Shown: piece by piece, positions 8,521-16,637 of the stretch
Position numbering within the stretch: position 1 is the first letter of the stretch
How the letters are laid out: each line of letters opens with the position of its first letter
NCBI GenBank assembly: GCA_900543715.1
Contig: UQSX01000043.1
Location: 1-22,886 of the forward strand
Direction of reading: 5' to 3'
Source of the DNA: an uncultured Blautia sp.
GTDB taxonomy: Bacteria; Bacillota; Clostridia; Lachnospirales; Lachnospiraceae
Length of the DNA: 22,886 nucleotides
Notes under the pieces: generated by a model
What the model saw: only the letters and a program-made list of their open reading frames with translations
Databases searched by the model: none
Told to the model about the DNA's origin: nothing
Program-made: the position numbers and the translations under genes

Positions 8521-10731
8521 TTAAACTTTCTTTAATTTTGCAAAAGAGGCAAACATCTTTTTGACTCCCACCTTATCGAAGTTTACCGTCACTTCATAGT
8601 CACGGCCTCCTTCTGCAATATCAGTGACCACCCCTGTTCCGAATTTTATGTGCTTCACCGTATCTCCCACTCCATAATCCAGGCCTTCCGCATGTTTTAC
8701 CTCGAATTTCTTCGGGATAAAGGCCGGCTGCTTAAAGGCCTGCTTCAGCTGCCGCATAGAGGTTGGAAGGGGGATGTCAATGTTTTTCTTTTCCTGGACC
8801 TCTCTTCCCAGGTCTACCAGCTCCCGTGGGATCTCACGGATAAAGCGGGAAGTCTTATTATACTGGGTCTCTCCCCGGATCATCCTCTGCTGGGCACAGG
8901 TAAGAGTCAGTTCCTTCATGGCCCTTGTGATCCCCACATAGCAGAGACGTCTTTCCTCCTCCAGCTCAGTGGGGTCATCTGCGGTTATGGTCATATAGCT
9001 GGGGAAAATGCCGTCTTCCATTCCAGCCAAAAATACATAAGGAAATTCCAGACCCTTTGCACTGTGCAGAGTCATCAGCAGTACCTGATTATTATCTCCT
9101 TCTACCGTGTCGATATCTGCGATCAGCGCAACCTCTTCCAGGAAACCGGAAAGGGTAGGATCCTCATTTTCCTCTTCATAAGATACGATCTTAGTGATCA
9201 ACTCGTTAATGTTCTCGATCCGGGCTTCTGCTTCTTCTGTGCCTTCTGCTTTCAGTTCTTCCACATAGCCTGTATCCTCAAGGATATCTTCCAGGAGCGC
9301 AGAAGGTGACAGATATTCCGCCTTGCTCCGAAGAGTCTGGATAAAGGTAACAAAAGGCTGGATCTTTGATGCGGCCCTTCCCACTCTGTCCATACATTCT
9401 GGTTCTCTTAAAGCATCGTAAAAGCTCATTCCTCTTTCAGAAGCATAGTCCTGTACCTTTCCCAGGGTAGTGGCTCCAATTCCTCTCTTAGGCACATTAA
9501 TGATCCTCCGGACAGCCAGATCGTCCCTGGCGTTGTCTACGGTTTTTAAGTAGGCCAGCAGATCCTTGATTTCCTTTCTGGCGTAGAAGTTTACTCCTCC
9601 TACCAGCTTATAAGGAATATTTGCCATGAGGAATTTTTCCTCGAAAAGACGGGACTGGGCATTGGTCCTGTAAAGAATGGCAAAATCTTTATACTCTGCG
9701 TCATGCTCCCGGACCTTTCTGCTGATCTCGCCTCCGATATACTCTGCCTCTTCATATGCATTCATGAATTGGCGGAAATGGATCTTTTCTCCCTCTTCAT
9801 TTTCTGTCCACAGGGTTTTACTCTTTCTGCCCACATTGTTCTGGATCACCTGGTTGGCCGCATTCAGGATATTCTGGGTAGAACGGTAATTCTGTTCCAG
9901 CTTAATGACCAGAGCCTGGGGGAATACCTTCTCATAGCCCAGAATATTGCCGATATTGGCCCCGCGGAATTTGTAGATGGACTGGTCGTCATCTCCCACT
10001 ACGCAGAGATTCTTATATTTTTCCGCCAGAAGACTGACAAACTTAAACTGGGCGGTGTTAGTATCCTGATACTCGTCCACCATGATGTATTTAAAACGTT
10101 CCTGGTAATAATCCAGCACTTCCGGACAAGAGCGGAAAAGCTCCACCGTCTTAACGATCAGATCGTCAAAGTCCAGGGCGTTGTTTTTCTTCAGCTCTTT
10201 CTGATACTCCTTATAGGCCAGGGCGATTTTCTTTTTGGAAAAATCCCCCATCACATTGAGCTCATACTCTTCCGGCCCGATAAGCTCATCCTTTGCAGAG
10301 GAAATTGCCGCCAGAATAGCTCTTTCCTTAGTAATCTTCGTATCAATCTCCAGCCGCTTGCAGATTTCCTTCATAACCGTTTTCTGATCGTCCGTATCAT
10401 AGATGGTAAAATTATTATCAAAGCCCAGGCGGTCAATATATCTTCTCAGGATCCGCACACAGCTTGAGTGAAAAGTGGAAACCCAGATGCTTTCTGCCCC
10501 GAATCCTACCAGCTTGTCCACTCTTTCCCGCATTTCCCCTGCTGCCTTATTGGTAAAGGTGATCGCCATGATGTTCCAGGGATTGACCCCCTTCTCCTCG
10601 ATCAGGTAGGCAATCCTGTGGGTCAGCACCCTGGTTTTTCCTGAACCAGCTCCCGCCAGGATCAGTACAGGTCCTTCTGTATGAAAAACAGCTTCTCTCT
10701 GCTGTGTATTTAATGTATCATAGATACTCAT
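8521..10731 (-). CDS. pcrA: ATP-dependent DNA helicase PcrA (UvrD/Rep family)
   Basis: 736 residues, normal for PcrA, a 3'-5' superfamily 1A helicase acting in nucleotide excision repair, replication restart and removal of RecA or RNA polymerase. Motif order is complete: Q-motif region LNTQQREAV, Walker A AGAGSGKT (26-33), Walker B DEYQDTN, motif III GDDDQSIYKFRGA, motif V LHSAKGLEF and motif VI YVGITRAM. A C-terminal Tudor-like domain (DTVKHIKFGTGVV) matches PcrA and is the part that contacts RNA polymerase. The start is ATG 10731, nine bases after GGAGG. A longer frame reaching 10833 has no ribosome site and I reject it. The gene is monocistronic, with its own promoter upstream. Confidence 0.96.
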   Translation of the reverse strand: MSIYDTLNTQQREAVFHTEGPVLILAGAGSGKTRVLTHRIAYLIEEKGVNPWNIMAITFTNKAAGEMRERVDKLVGFGAESIWVSTFHSSCVRILRRYIDRLGFDNNFTIYDTDDQKTVMKEICKRLEIDTKITKERAILAAISSAKDELIGPEEYELNVMGDFSKKKIALAYKEYQKELKKNNALDFDDLIVKTVELFRSCPEVLDYYQERFKYIMVDEYQDTNTAQFKFVSLLAEKYKNLCVVGDDDQSIYKFRGANIGNILGYEKVFPQALVIKLEQNYRSTQNILNAANQVIQNNVGRKSKTLWTENEEGEKIHFRQFMNAYEEAEYIGGEISRKVREHDAEYKDFAILYRTNAQSRLFEEKFLMANIPYKLVGGVNFYARKEIKDLLAYLKTVDNARDDLAVRRIINVPKRGIGATTLGKVQDYASERGMSFYDALREPECMDRVGRAASKIQPFVTFIQTLRSKAEYLSPSALLEDILEDTGYVEELKAEGTEEAEARIENINELITKIVSYEEENEDPTLSGFLEEVALIADIDTVEGDNNQVLLMTLHSAKGLEFPYVFLAGMEDGIFPSYMTITADDPTELEEERRLCYVGITRAMKELTLTCAQQRMIRGETQYNKTSRFIREIPRELVDLGREVQEKKNIDIPLPTSMRQLKQAFKQPAFIPKKFEVKHAEGLDYGVGDTVKHIKFGTGVVTDIAEGGRDYEVTVNFDKVGVKKMFASFAKLKKV

Positions 10732-10842
10732 TTCTGAAATCCTCCCTTTTATTTTCCCAAAAAGGAAACGTTTGTTCCTATAATATACCACAAAACAGCG
10801 GTCCAAGTGAATATTTATTTGCCCACTAGTCATTGTTCGGCT

Positions 10843-10872
10843 AGTATATCATATTTGTCTGATCTCACGCAA
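10843..10872 (-). promoter_or_regulatory. Likely pcrA promoter
   Basis: Minus strand: TTGCGT (10872-10867), 18-base spacer, TATACT (10848-10843) preceded by TGA, an extended -10 form. An inverted repeat ACTAG (10825-10829) and CTAGT (10841-10845) overlaps the start region. A second AT-rich candidate (TATATT/TATTAT near 10780-10790) lies closer to the gene. The rest of the 303-base gap 10732-11034 holds only this and the nhaC-family terminator. Confidence 0.5.
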
Positions 10873-10966
10873 GTCTGGGGAAAATCCCTCTGGAAGAAAA
10901 CATGAGCGCTCCAGCCTGCATCCTTTGGATATCCCGCTGACATATTTACTGCAGCTGTGCTGTTAC

Positions 10967-10999
10967 TGAAAAAATCCCCGCCCAAGCAGCGAGGATTTT
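10967..10999 (-). terminator. Intrinsic terminator of the NhaC-family transporter gene
   Basis: An 11-base stem (10971-10981 with 10989-10999, one G-T pair), a 7-base loop and a short T run on the minus strand. It lies 35 bases past the transporter stop. Confidence 0.75.
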
Positions 11000-11034
11000 A
11001 TTATCTGAATTTCATAGCTTCCGTTTGTATTCTG

Positions 11035-12651
11035 TCAGCCCGGAACTTTCTGGCTCTTTTTAATAATTAACAGAACTGCCAGCAGAAGAAGGATTCCCAT
11101 AGGAAGCGGAATCCAGGGCACTTTCACAAATCCGGCTATGATATAAGTAATAAAGCTGATGACTGCAGCCAAAACAGCATAGGGCAGCTGTGTTGACACA
11201 TGATTTACATGGTCGCACTGAGCTCCTGCGGAGGCCATGATGGTGGTATCTGAAATTGGTGAGCAGTGGTCACCGCAGACAGCACCTGCCATACAGGCTG
11301 AAATGGAAATGATCATTAATGTAGGATCGGAATTTTCAAACACTTTTACTACAATAGGGATCAGAATACCAAAGGTTCCCCAGGAAGTCCCTGTGGCGAA
11401 AGCCAGGAAGCAGCCGATCAGAAAAACGATGGCCGGCAGGAAATTCATAAGGCCTCCTGCTGCAGATTCCGTAGCCATCTCCACAAATTCTGCAGCTCCC
11501 AGACTGTCTGTCATAGCCTTTAAGGTCCAGGCAAAGGTAAGGATCAGGATAGCCGGGACCATGGCCTTAAATCCTTCCGGTATGCACTCCATACAGGAGC
11601 GGAATACCAGTACTCTTCTCGCACTGTAAAAAATTACCGTAATAATCAGGGCGATCAGACTGCCGATGGACAAGGCTATAGATGCATCACTCTGAGAGAA
11701 GGATTCTACAAGACTGGTGCCGCTGAAAAATCCGCCGGTATAGATCATTCCCACGATACAGCAGATTACCAGAACGATCACAGGGAAGACCAGGTCGATA
11801 ACCTTTCCCTTGGGATTGGGTTTCAATGCAGATGCGGCTTCATCCAAACGTTTCCCGGAAGTGTAGATATCTCCCTTCATAGCATTGGCCTCGTGGACAG
11901 CCATAGGTCCAAAATCTACTTTCATCAATACAATGGCAAACATCATCACAATGGTCAGCAAAGCGTAATAGTTGTAAGGGATCGCCCGGATAAAAATGGC
12001 AAATCCGTCTTCCCCTTCTACAAACCCGCTGACTGCTGCTGCCCATGAAGACACTGGGGCGATAATACATACCGGAGCTGCCGTGGCATCAATGAGATAG
12101 GAAAGCTTTGCCTTGGATACATTGTGCTTATCCGTGATGGGCCGCATAACACTTCCCACTGTAAGGCAGTTGAAATAATCATCTACAAAAATCAGGATTC
12201 CCAGAATGATAGTTGCGATCTGGGCTCCTACTCTGGTCTTAATATGGACTCCGGCCCATCTTCCGAATGCGGCAGAGCCTCCTGCGCTGTTCATCATGGA
12301 AACCATAGATCCCAGAATGACCAGGAAGATCAGGATTCCCACATTATAGGGATCTGAAAGAACACTGATAAATCCATCTTCCACCAAATGGACCACAGTT
12401 CCTTCAAAGCCGAAATTGGAGTAAAACAGCGCTCCTACAAGAATTCCTACAAAAAGGGAGCTGTACACTTCCTTTGTAATAAGAGCCAGCACAATGGCCA
12501 CTACAGGCGGCAGCAAAGACCAGATGGTGGCGTATACCGCCGGCTCACGCACCTGTTCCCCCTCAGCGGCAAATACTGTCACTGACCATAAAACCGTCAG
12601 AAACAGCGCCAGGACCAGGCCTGTTCCAAATAATCTCTTTCTGTTTTTCAT
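11035..12651 (-). CDS. NhaC-family Na+-coupled transporter, probable lysine importer (LysW-like)
   Basis: 538 residues from ATG 12651, which follows AAAGGA by seven bases; a longer frame to 12741 runs through the terminator leader and is rejected. The N-terminus is a signal-like hydrophobic segment (LFGTGLVLALFLTVLWSVTV) followed by AAEG, then roughly ten or more membrane helices. NhaC-type segments include VDDYFNCLTVGSVMRPITD and GDHCSPISDTTIMASAGA. By family it would be called a Na+/H+ antiporter. The 400-base leader carries a lysine riboswitch with a terminator, and riboswitch-controlled NhaC-family proteins in Firmicutes have been proposed as lysine transporters (LysW). I therefore infer Na+-driven lysine uptake, switched off when cell lysine is high. 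Substrate is inferred from regulation, not from transport residues. Confidence 0.88.
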   Translation of the reverse strand: MKNRKRLFGTGLVLALFLTVLWSVTVFAAEGEQVREPAVYATIWSLLPPVVAIVLALITKEVYSSLFVGILVGALFYSNFGFEGTVVHLVEDGFISVLSDPYNVGILIFLVILGSMVSMMNSAGGSAAFGRWAGVHIKTRVGAQIATIILGILIFVDDYFNCLTVGSVMRPITDKHNVSKAKLSYLIDATAAPVCIIAPVSSWAAAVSGFVEGEDGFAIFIRAIPYNYYALLTIVMMFAIVLMKVDFGPMAVHEANAMKGDIYTSGKRLDEAASALKPNPKGKVIDLVFPVIVLVICCIVGMIYTGGFFSGTSLVESFSQSDASIALSIGSLIALIITVIFYSARRVLVFRSCMECIPEGFKAMVPAILILTFAWTLKAMTDSLGAAEFVEMATESAAGGLMNFLPAIVFLIGCFLAFATGTSWGTFGILIPIVVKVFENSDPTLMIISISACMAGAVCGDHCSPISDTTIMASAGAQCDHVNHVSTQLPYAVLAAVISFITYIIAGFVKVPWIPLPMGILLLLAVLLIIKKSQKVPG

Positions 12652-12748
12652 AATCTTATCCTTTCTGATTGTATAGTATCCCGTATGTTTATTCCGGGAC
12701 TTTCTCCTCGGCGTACAATGGGTCTTTCCTTTGTACTTCAAGAGTAAA

Positions 12749-12794
12749 CGAAAAGAAAACCATGAGCCTTTTCCGAAATGGATGCGCCCATGGT
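12749..12794 (-). terminator. Riboswitch expression-platform terminator
   Basis: Minus strand: stem ACCATGGGC (12794-12786) with GCTCATGGT (12767-12759), a loop of about 18 bases, then TTTCTTTTCG. It lies between the lysine aptamer and the transporter's ribosome site, where a transcription-off platform is expected. Confidence 0.8.
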
Positions 12795-12852
12795 CTTATA
12801 AATTCTTTTCCTGTATTCTTTGTCCTGCCTAAACAAAATTCAGAGAAAGAAA

Positions 12853-13019
12853 CGGATAGCGCTCCACTTTTCGTGACAGAATACGGTATATTATACAGTA
12901 TTCCAGGAAGACCTCCCGGGCGGATAGTCTTCCTTCGGCAGCTTCCCCTTTCCTCTTCTGCGGCTGTCCCCGCCCTGTGCAGAAGGCTACTCTTGAAACC
13001 TGCGCCTCTATCGTCTCAC
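12853..13019 (-). promoter_or_regulatory. Lysine riboswitch (L box)
   Basis: The minus strand carries the L-box landmarks in order: GATAGAGGCGC (P1 5' side, 13012-13002), TTCAAGAGTA (kink-turn region), GGGGAAGCTGCCGAAG (P3 core), CTGG and CTGT blocks, and TGGAGCGCTATC (P1 3' side, ending near 12855). Length (about 165 bases) and order match the Bacillus lysC aptamer as I recall it. GATAG and CTATC close P1. A terminator hairpin follows 60 bases later, so lysine binding most likely ends transcription before the transporter gene. Confidence 0.95.
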
Positions 13020-13052
13020 TGGTTTTAACCAGATTTGATTTCCTTTTGTGTT

Positions 13053-13081
13053 ATCATACCATTATTTATCTTGTATGCCAA
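13053..13081 (-). promoter_or_regulatory. Promoter for the riboswitch-transporter transcript
   Basis: Minus strand: TTGGCA (13081-13076), a 17-base spacer and TATGAT (13058-13053) preceded by TGG. Predicted transcription start is near 13045, about 25 bases before the riboswitch. It is divergent from the DUF1836 promoter. Confidence 0.7.
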
Positions 13082-13154
13082 TACAAAAAGCGACAAATTT
13101 TACGATTTTCCTCCCGTCTCTTCCGGCATACCAGGAAATCCTTACGGAAAATCA

Positions 13155-13183
13155 TTTACAAATAGTTTTCAAAACTATATAAT
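13155..13183 (+). promoter_or_regulatory. Promoter of the DUF1836 gene
   Basis: TTTACA (13155-13160), exactly 17 bases, then TATAAT (13178-13183). The start of transcription would fall near 13190, leaving a short leader that just holds the GAGGTG ribosome site. Together with the riboswitch leader, terminator and opposing promoter, this accounts for the 551-base gap 12652-13202. Confidence 0.75.
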
Positions 13184-13202
13184 AAGGAGCAGAGGTGATA
13201 AA

Positions 13203-13802
13203 ATGACAATTGATACAAAAGACATATTAAACAGCATACTTTCCAGCATATCCAGGATTGATTATATTAAGCCGGAAGAGATTCCCGGTATTGATCTATA
13301 TATGGACCAGGTAACTACCTTTATGGAGGAACATCTCCGTTCTTCCAAACGCCACAGAGAGGACAAGATCCTGACAAAAACCATGATCAACAACTATGCC
13401 AAAAACGACCTTCTTCCTCCTCCGGTAAAGAAAAAATATTCCAAAGAGCATATGCTGATGCTGATCTTCATCTATTATTTCAAAAATATCCTGTCAATCA
13501 GCGACATTCAGAAACTTCTGGAGCCTCTTGCCCAGAAATACTTTCCCGGGGAGGGCAGCATCGATCTTACAGCCCTTTATGAGGAGATCATGAAGCTGGA
13601 AGTGGAACAGATCGAGCCTCTGGCCAAAGATGTGACCAGAAAATTTTCCCTGGCAAATGACTCTTTTCAAGATATTTCTGAGGAAGAAAAAGAATTTCTT
13701 CATAAATTTGCTTTTATCTGTATGTTAAGTTTTGATGTGTATGTAAAAAAACAGGTCATTGAAAATCTCATTGACCAGATGTCCGAAGAAGAAACTAATT
13801 AG
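13203..13802 (+). CDS. DUF1836 domain protein (putative MerR-like regulator)
   Basis: 199 residues from ATG 13203, seven bases after GAGGTG; upstream in-frame starts lie before the promoter and are rejected. The core LTKTMINNYAKNDLLPPPVK and KKYSKEHMLMLIFIYYFKNI (about 57-96) is the signature of DUF1836. In that family the N-terminal part resembles a MerR-type winged helix (pairing of 'YxKxxLLPPP' with a following helix). The C-terminal half is helical and acidic. It is the only plus-strand gene here, divergent from the lysine-riboswitch transporter, and ends at a shared terminator facing the TetR gene. Function is unknown; DNA binding is inferred from the family. Confidence 0.88.
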   Translation: MTIDTKDILNSILSSISRIDYIKPEEIPGIDLYMDQVTTFMEEHLRSSKRHREDKILTKTMINNYAKNDLLPPPVKKKYSKEHMLMLIFIYYFKNILSISDIQKLLEPLAQKYFPGEGSIDLTALYEEIMKLEVEQIEPLAKDVTRKFSLANDSFQDISEEEKEFLHKFAFICMLSFDVYVKKQVIENLIDQMSEEETN

Positions 13803-13824
13803 AATCTTTTCTATTCTTACAAAA

Positions 13825-13905
13825 GGACCGCCCTTAGGCCGCATATATCAGGGAATCTTTCAAGCTCCTATACGGCACAAAGGGCAGTCCCTCTGTATTT
13901 TTTTA
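13825..13905. terminator. Bidirectional terminator between DUF1836 and the TetR operon
   Basis: Long hairpin: GGACCGCCCTT (13825-13835) pairs with AAGGGCAGTCC (13880-13890) with one mismatch, and an inner pairing of CCG..ATAT with TATACGG continues the stem. On the plus strand it is followed by a T-rich tract (13896-13904), on the minus strand by TTTTGT. It serves converging genes. Confidence 0.8.
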
Positions 13906-14559
13906 AATTATATTCTTATGATTTTCCATAATTTTTTCTACAATCTCTCTGCCTTTCCTGCCGGCTTCTTCAATAACCTGGACATCCCCCTTAAAATGCC
14001 ACATTCCGAGAGATGCTTTCAGAATGATTTCCGGGATTGTTCCCTCTATTAAAGGTTTCATCCCCTGATAGAGGACTAAAGATCTCTCCATGCTGGCAGA
14101 TACGTAATTTCCATACCACCCCATTTTCTCTGTTTCCTCATCGCTCATCCAGGGGCAGTACTTATCCCGTATGCATATATAGGTCTCTACCCCAGTCTCT
14201 ATAAGCACATCCAGAAGAATGTCCTCTCTCAGTATATCCTCATAGAAAGAGCGGTAAGGTGTCTGAGACAGTGCTGTATAGTTCAGACAGATCAAAGTAG
14301 CCGAATAAAGAACCGGCGTCTCATGTCTGTTTACATACATCTTCGTATAACCTGCCAGTCTGTGGAAAATACGTCTTACAATCTCTACAGCCATCTCTCT
14401 TTTGCTTTTAAAATGATAAGCAGTAAGCCCTACGCTGATATGTACCTTAGATGCAATCTGCCGAATGCTGGTTTTAGTATAACCCTGGGTCAGAAATAGT
14501 TCCCTGGCCACCTGGAGAATTTCTTCTTTTTTGCTGTCGATTTTTTTTTCTGTACTCAT
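13903..14559 (-). CDS. TetR-family transcriptional regulator, last gene of its own operon
   Basis: 218 residues. The N-terminal TetR DNA-binding domain spans about 10-60: KKEEILQVARELFLTQGYTK, then TSIRQIASKVHISVGLTAYH and FKSKREM. The rest is an all-helical ligand-binding domain without a recognisable subfamily. AAGGA lies about ten bases before the ATG. The gene starts 22 bases after the second flavoprotein gene, so it is co-transcribed with the import and redox genes. Two matching 16-bp palindromes sit in the operon promoter (17886-17901 and 17922-17937), so I infer that this protein represses the whole operon including itself and releases on binding the transported compound or a product. 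Confidence 0.92.
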   Translation of the reverse strand: MSTEKKIDSKKEEILQVARELFLTQGYTKTSIRQIASKVHISVGLTAYHFKSKREMAVEIVRRIFHRLAGYTKMYVNRHETPVLYSATLICLNYTALSQTPYRSFYEDILREDILLDVLIETGVETYICIRDKYCPWMSDEETEKMGWYGNYVSASMERSLVLYQGMKPLIEGTIPEIILKASLGMWHFKGDVQVIEEAGRKGREIVEKIMENHKNII

Positions 14560-14581
14560 TTATAACATTTCCTTAGGAGAA

Positions 14582-15286
14582 TTACGGCTGAAATCCTTTG
14601 GCTATGGCATCATTTGGGCAGTTCATGGCACATCTTCCGCACTCCAGACATCCAAAATGATGTATAAAATATTTTCCGTCTTCATTAGGGAATATTACAT
14701 CTTCCATACAGACTTCTTCGCAAGTGCCGCATCCAACGCATTTTTCCTGGTCGATTTCATAGGCCCATGGACGTTTGGAGGCTTCTCCAAAAGAAAATCT
14801 CAGTCTGCACACTTCATCATCTTCCGGCAGATGAAAGATTTCTCCGTCACCGCTGTCCAGGACAAAGATCCGGAACATATCTAAGTCCTTATGATAAAGA
14901 GCTTTTGTTCCCGGATTCAGCTCCCAATATCTTCTGTAGATTTCCTGGTTTTCCTCAGGAGGCAGCTCTCTGACATGAGCACTAATCCTGACACTTGCAG
15001 AGAGGCGCTTCACAGTTTCTCTCACAATAACTCCCACAATATATGGACTCTTTTGAAGTTCATAATACACAGGTTTCCCTTTTGCAAGGCCAATGAAAAA
15101 ATCCCCGCTGTCATCCAGCTGATGGACTTCCAGACCTCTGGCTGTAGGTGTTCTGCCATCCAAAGATGTGGTCCCTATGATCATATAGCCCACTTCTTTT
15201 ACAAACTGAAAGGCCGCATTTTTAATCTCTTCATTTGTATTTTTTTCTGTAAGCCCAAGACAGGGCTTTGGATTAAACATACTCAT
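14582..15286 (-). CDS. Flavin-binding split-barrel protein with two [4Fe-4S] clusters (copy 2)
   Basis: 234 residues. The first 150 or so resemble the pyridoxamine-phosphate-oxidase-like FMN-binding split barrel (GYMIIGTTSLDGRTPTARGL, WELNPGTKALYHKDL, FRIFVLDSGDGEIFHL). The C-terminus is a bacterial-type ferredoxin with two CxxCxxCxxxC sets: Cys183, 186, 189, 193 and Cys213, 216, 219, 223. I chose ATG 15286 because AAAGGAGG lies five bases upstream; a GTG at 15304 overlapping the permease stop has no site. It is a paralogue of the 16638-17330 gene and shares the blocks LNPGTK, GEIFHL and RLRFSFG. Likely role: electron transfer from ferredoxin through FMN to an unknown substrate in the cytoplasm. 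Confidence 0.88.
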   Translation of the reverse strand: MSMFNPKPCLGLTEKNTNEEIKNAAFQFVKEVGYMIIGTTSLDGRTPTARGLEVHQLDDSGDFFIGLAKGKPVYYELQKSPYIVGVIVRETVKRLSASVRISAHVRELPPEENQEIYRRYWELNPGTKALYHKDLDMFRIFVLDSGDGEIFHLPEDDEVCRLRFSFGEASKRPWAYEIDQEKCVGCGTCEEVCMEDVIFPNEDGKYFIHHFGCLECGRCAMNCPNDAIAKGFQP

Positions 15287-15300
15287 AACTGCCTCCTTTA

Positions 15301-16635
15301 TCACGCTTCTTCATAACTGATATTTATCTCAATCTTATGGAATTTTGCCCGGATAATCGGATAGATACATGCAATAGCCAGATAAACAAAAATTCCGACA
15401 ATATGTCCTACCTGAATCTCCAGACATTCATAATATACAAAGGCCGCACTGACCAAAGCTCCAAGAATACATAAAAATGTATAGATCTTGTCGTTAATAT
15501 GGAACTGAGAGCGCTTCCATATTTCCGGGATTTTTTTAGGCATTGTGATAATGGCAAGGCAGAGGATAACCTGCACACAGTTTGCAAGAGTATTCCCTAT
15601 ATTGGCAACATCGCCGATATTCATGCCGCTTAAAATGATAATAGAGCAAAGCACATAAATCGTCAAGATAATAAAATGAGGAGTTCCAAACCGCTCATTA
15701 CGCTTTGCAAATACTGCTGGCCACCATCCGTCTTCTGCTGCTTGAGCAATAGGAGCCTGGAGCCAGCCAAGACAGGCATTTAATGAGGTAATCAAAGCAA
15801 ACATTGCACCGCCTACCATGAAAAAAATATATAAAGGTGTTGGAAGGATGTGATTTGCTACAGTAGACAGGTTCTGGCCTGCTACTTCTTCCACGGGAAA
15901 TACACCTGCTGCTGCAACGCCTACGCCGATATAAAGCAAGGTTACAATAATCGTTCCTACTATGATACAGAAAGGAATATCCTTCTTCGGGTTCTTAGCT
16001 TCTCTGCTCATGTTGATAATAAAAGTAGCTCCACTGGTAGCCATAGAGAGCAAAGCTGCTGCAGACATCACACCGGTAAAACCTCCGGTAAAAAACTGTT
16101 CCTCAGCAAAATACCCTGGCTCCAGATGGATAAAGCCAAAGCCGGCAAAAACCAGGAGGGCTAAAATCAAAATGATCACCATAGCATACTGGACCTTTGC
16201 AGCTACCTGGATTCCCGTCAGATTTAGAACTACAAATACTGTGAGAATTGCAAAGGCAACCAGCTTTCCATTAATCTCAGGAAAAGCAGAAAGTACATAA
16301 TCTGCAAAAGATATAGAATATGTAGCTGCTCCAAAGAAATAGCTGACGAATACTACAGAATACAATCCCGCAAACCATTTTCCTCCAAACATAGCTGCCT
16401 GGGTATAAAAACCTCCGTTCATCCGGATTGTAGCGGACAGGAAGAACTGAGGCAATGCTACAATTGTTACCATAATTGCGCATATAATATAGGATAAGAT
16501 AATAGAGCGTCCTGTAATTCCTATGGCCAGCCCAGTCATAGTCATAACGCCTCCGCCAATTACATTACCGATTACAATAGCCAGCAGGTCACCCCTGCCC
16601 AAACTTTTAGAACCATCTGCATTTGTTTTTGCCAT
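15301..16635 (-). CDS. APC-superfamily amino acid permease
   Basis: 444 residues, about twelve hydrophobic segments. The first helix carries the APC signature: GRGDLLAIVIGNVIGGGVMT matches the unwound, glycine-rich substrate-binding TM1 of amino acid/polyamine transporters. Helix 6 region TSGATFIINMSREAKNPKKD also fits (the MSREAKNPKKDIP loop is a family hallmark). AAAGAGGTG lies five bases before the ATG, and the upstream gene stops only two bases away. It sits between two flavoprotein-ferredoxin genes in a TetR-controlled operon, so its substrate is probably the compound they act on: an amino acid, amine or related molecule. The exact substrate cannot be read from the sequence. Confidence 0.92.
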   Translation of the reverse strand: MAKTNADGSKSLGRGDLLAIVIGNVIGGGVMTMTGLAIGITGRSIILSYIICAIMVTIVALPQFFLSATIRMNGGFYTQAAMFGGKWFAGLYSVVFVSYFFGAATYSISFADYVLSAFPEINGKLVAFAILTVFVVLNLTGIQVAAKVQYAMVIILILALLVFAGFGFIHLEPGYFAEEQFFTGGFTGVMSAAALLSMATSGATFIINMSREAKNPKKDIPFCIIVGTIIVTLLYIGVGVAAAGVFPVEEVAGQNLSTVANHILPTPLYIFFMVGGAMFALITSLNACLGWLQAPIAQAAEDGWWPAVFAKRNERFGTPHFIILTIYVLCSIIILSGMNIGDVANIGNTLANCVQVILCLAIITMPKKIPEIWKRSQFHINDKIYTFLCILGALVSAAFVYYECLEIQVGHIVGIFVYLAIACIYPIIRAKFHKIEINISYEEA

Positions 16636-16637
16636 AC

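Noticed and set aside
10732..10833. N-terminal extension of pcrA to 10833
   Set aside because: No ribosome site there, and it would cross the probable promoter region; ATG 10731 has GGAGG and the conserved PcrA start.
13035..13202. N-terminal extension of the DUF1836 gene
   Set aside because: It lies upstream of a consensus promoter and has no ribosome site or conserved residues.
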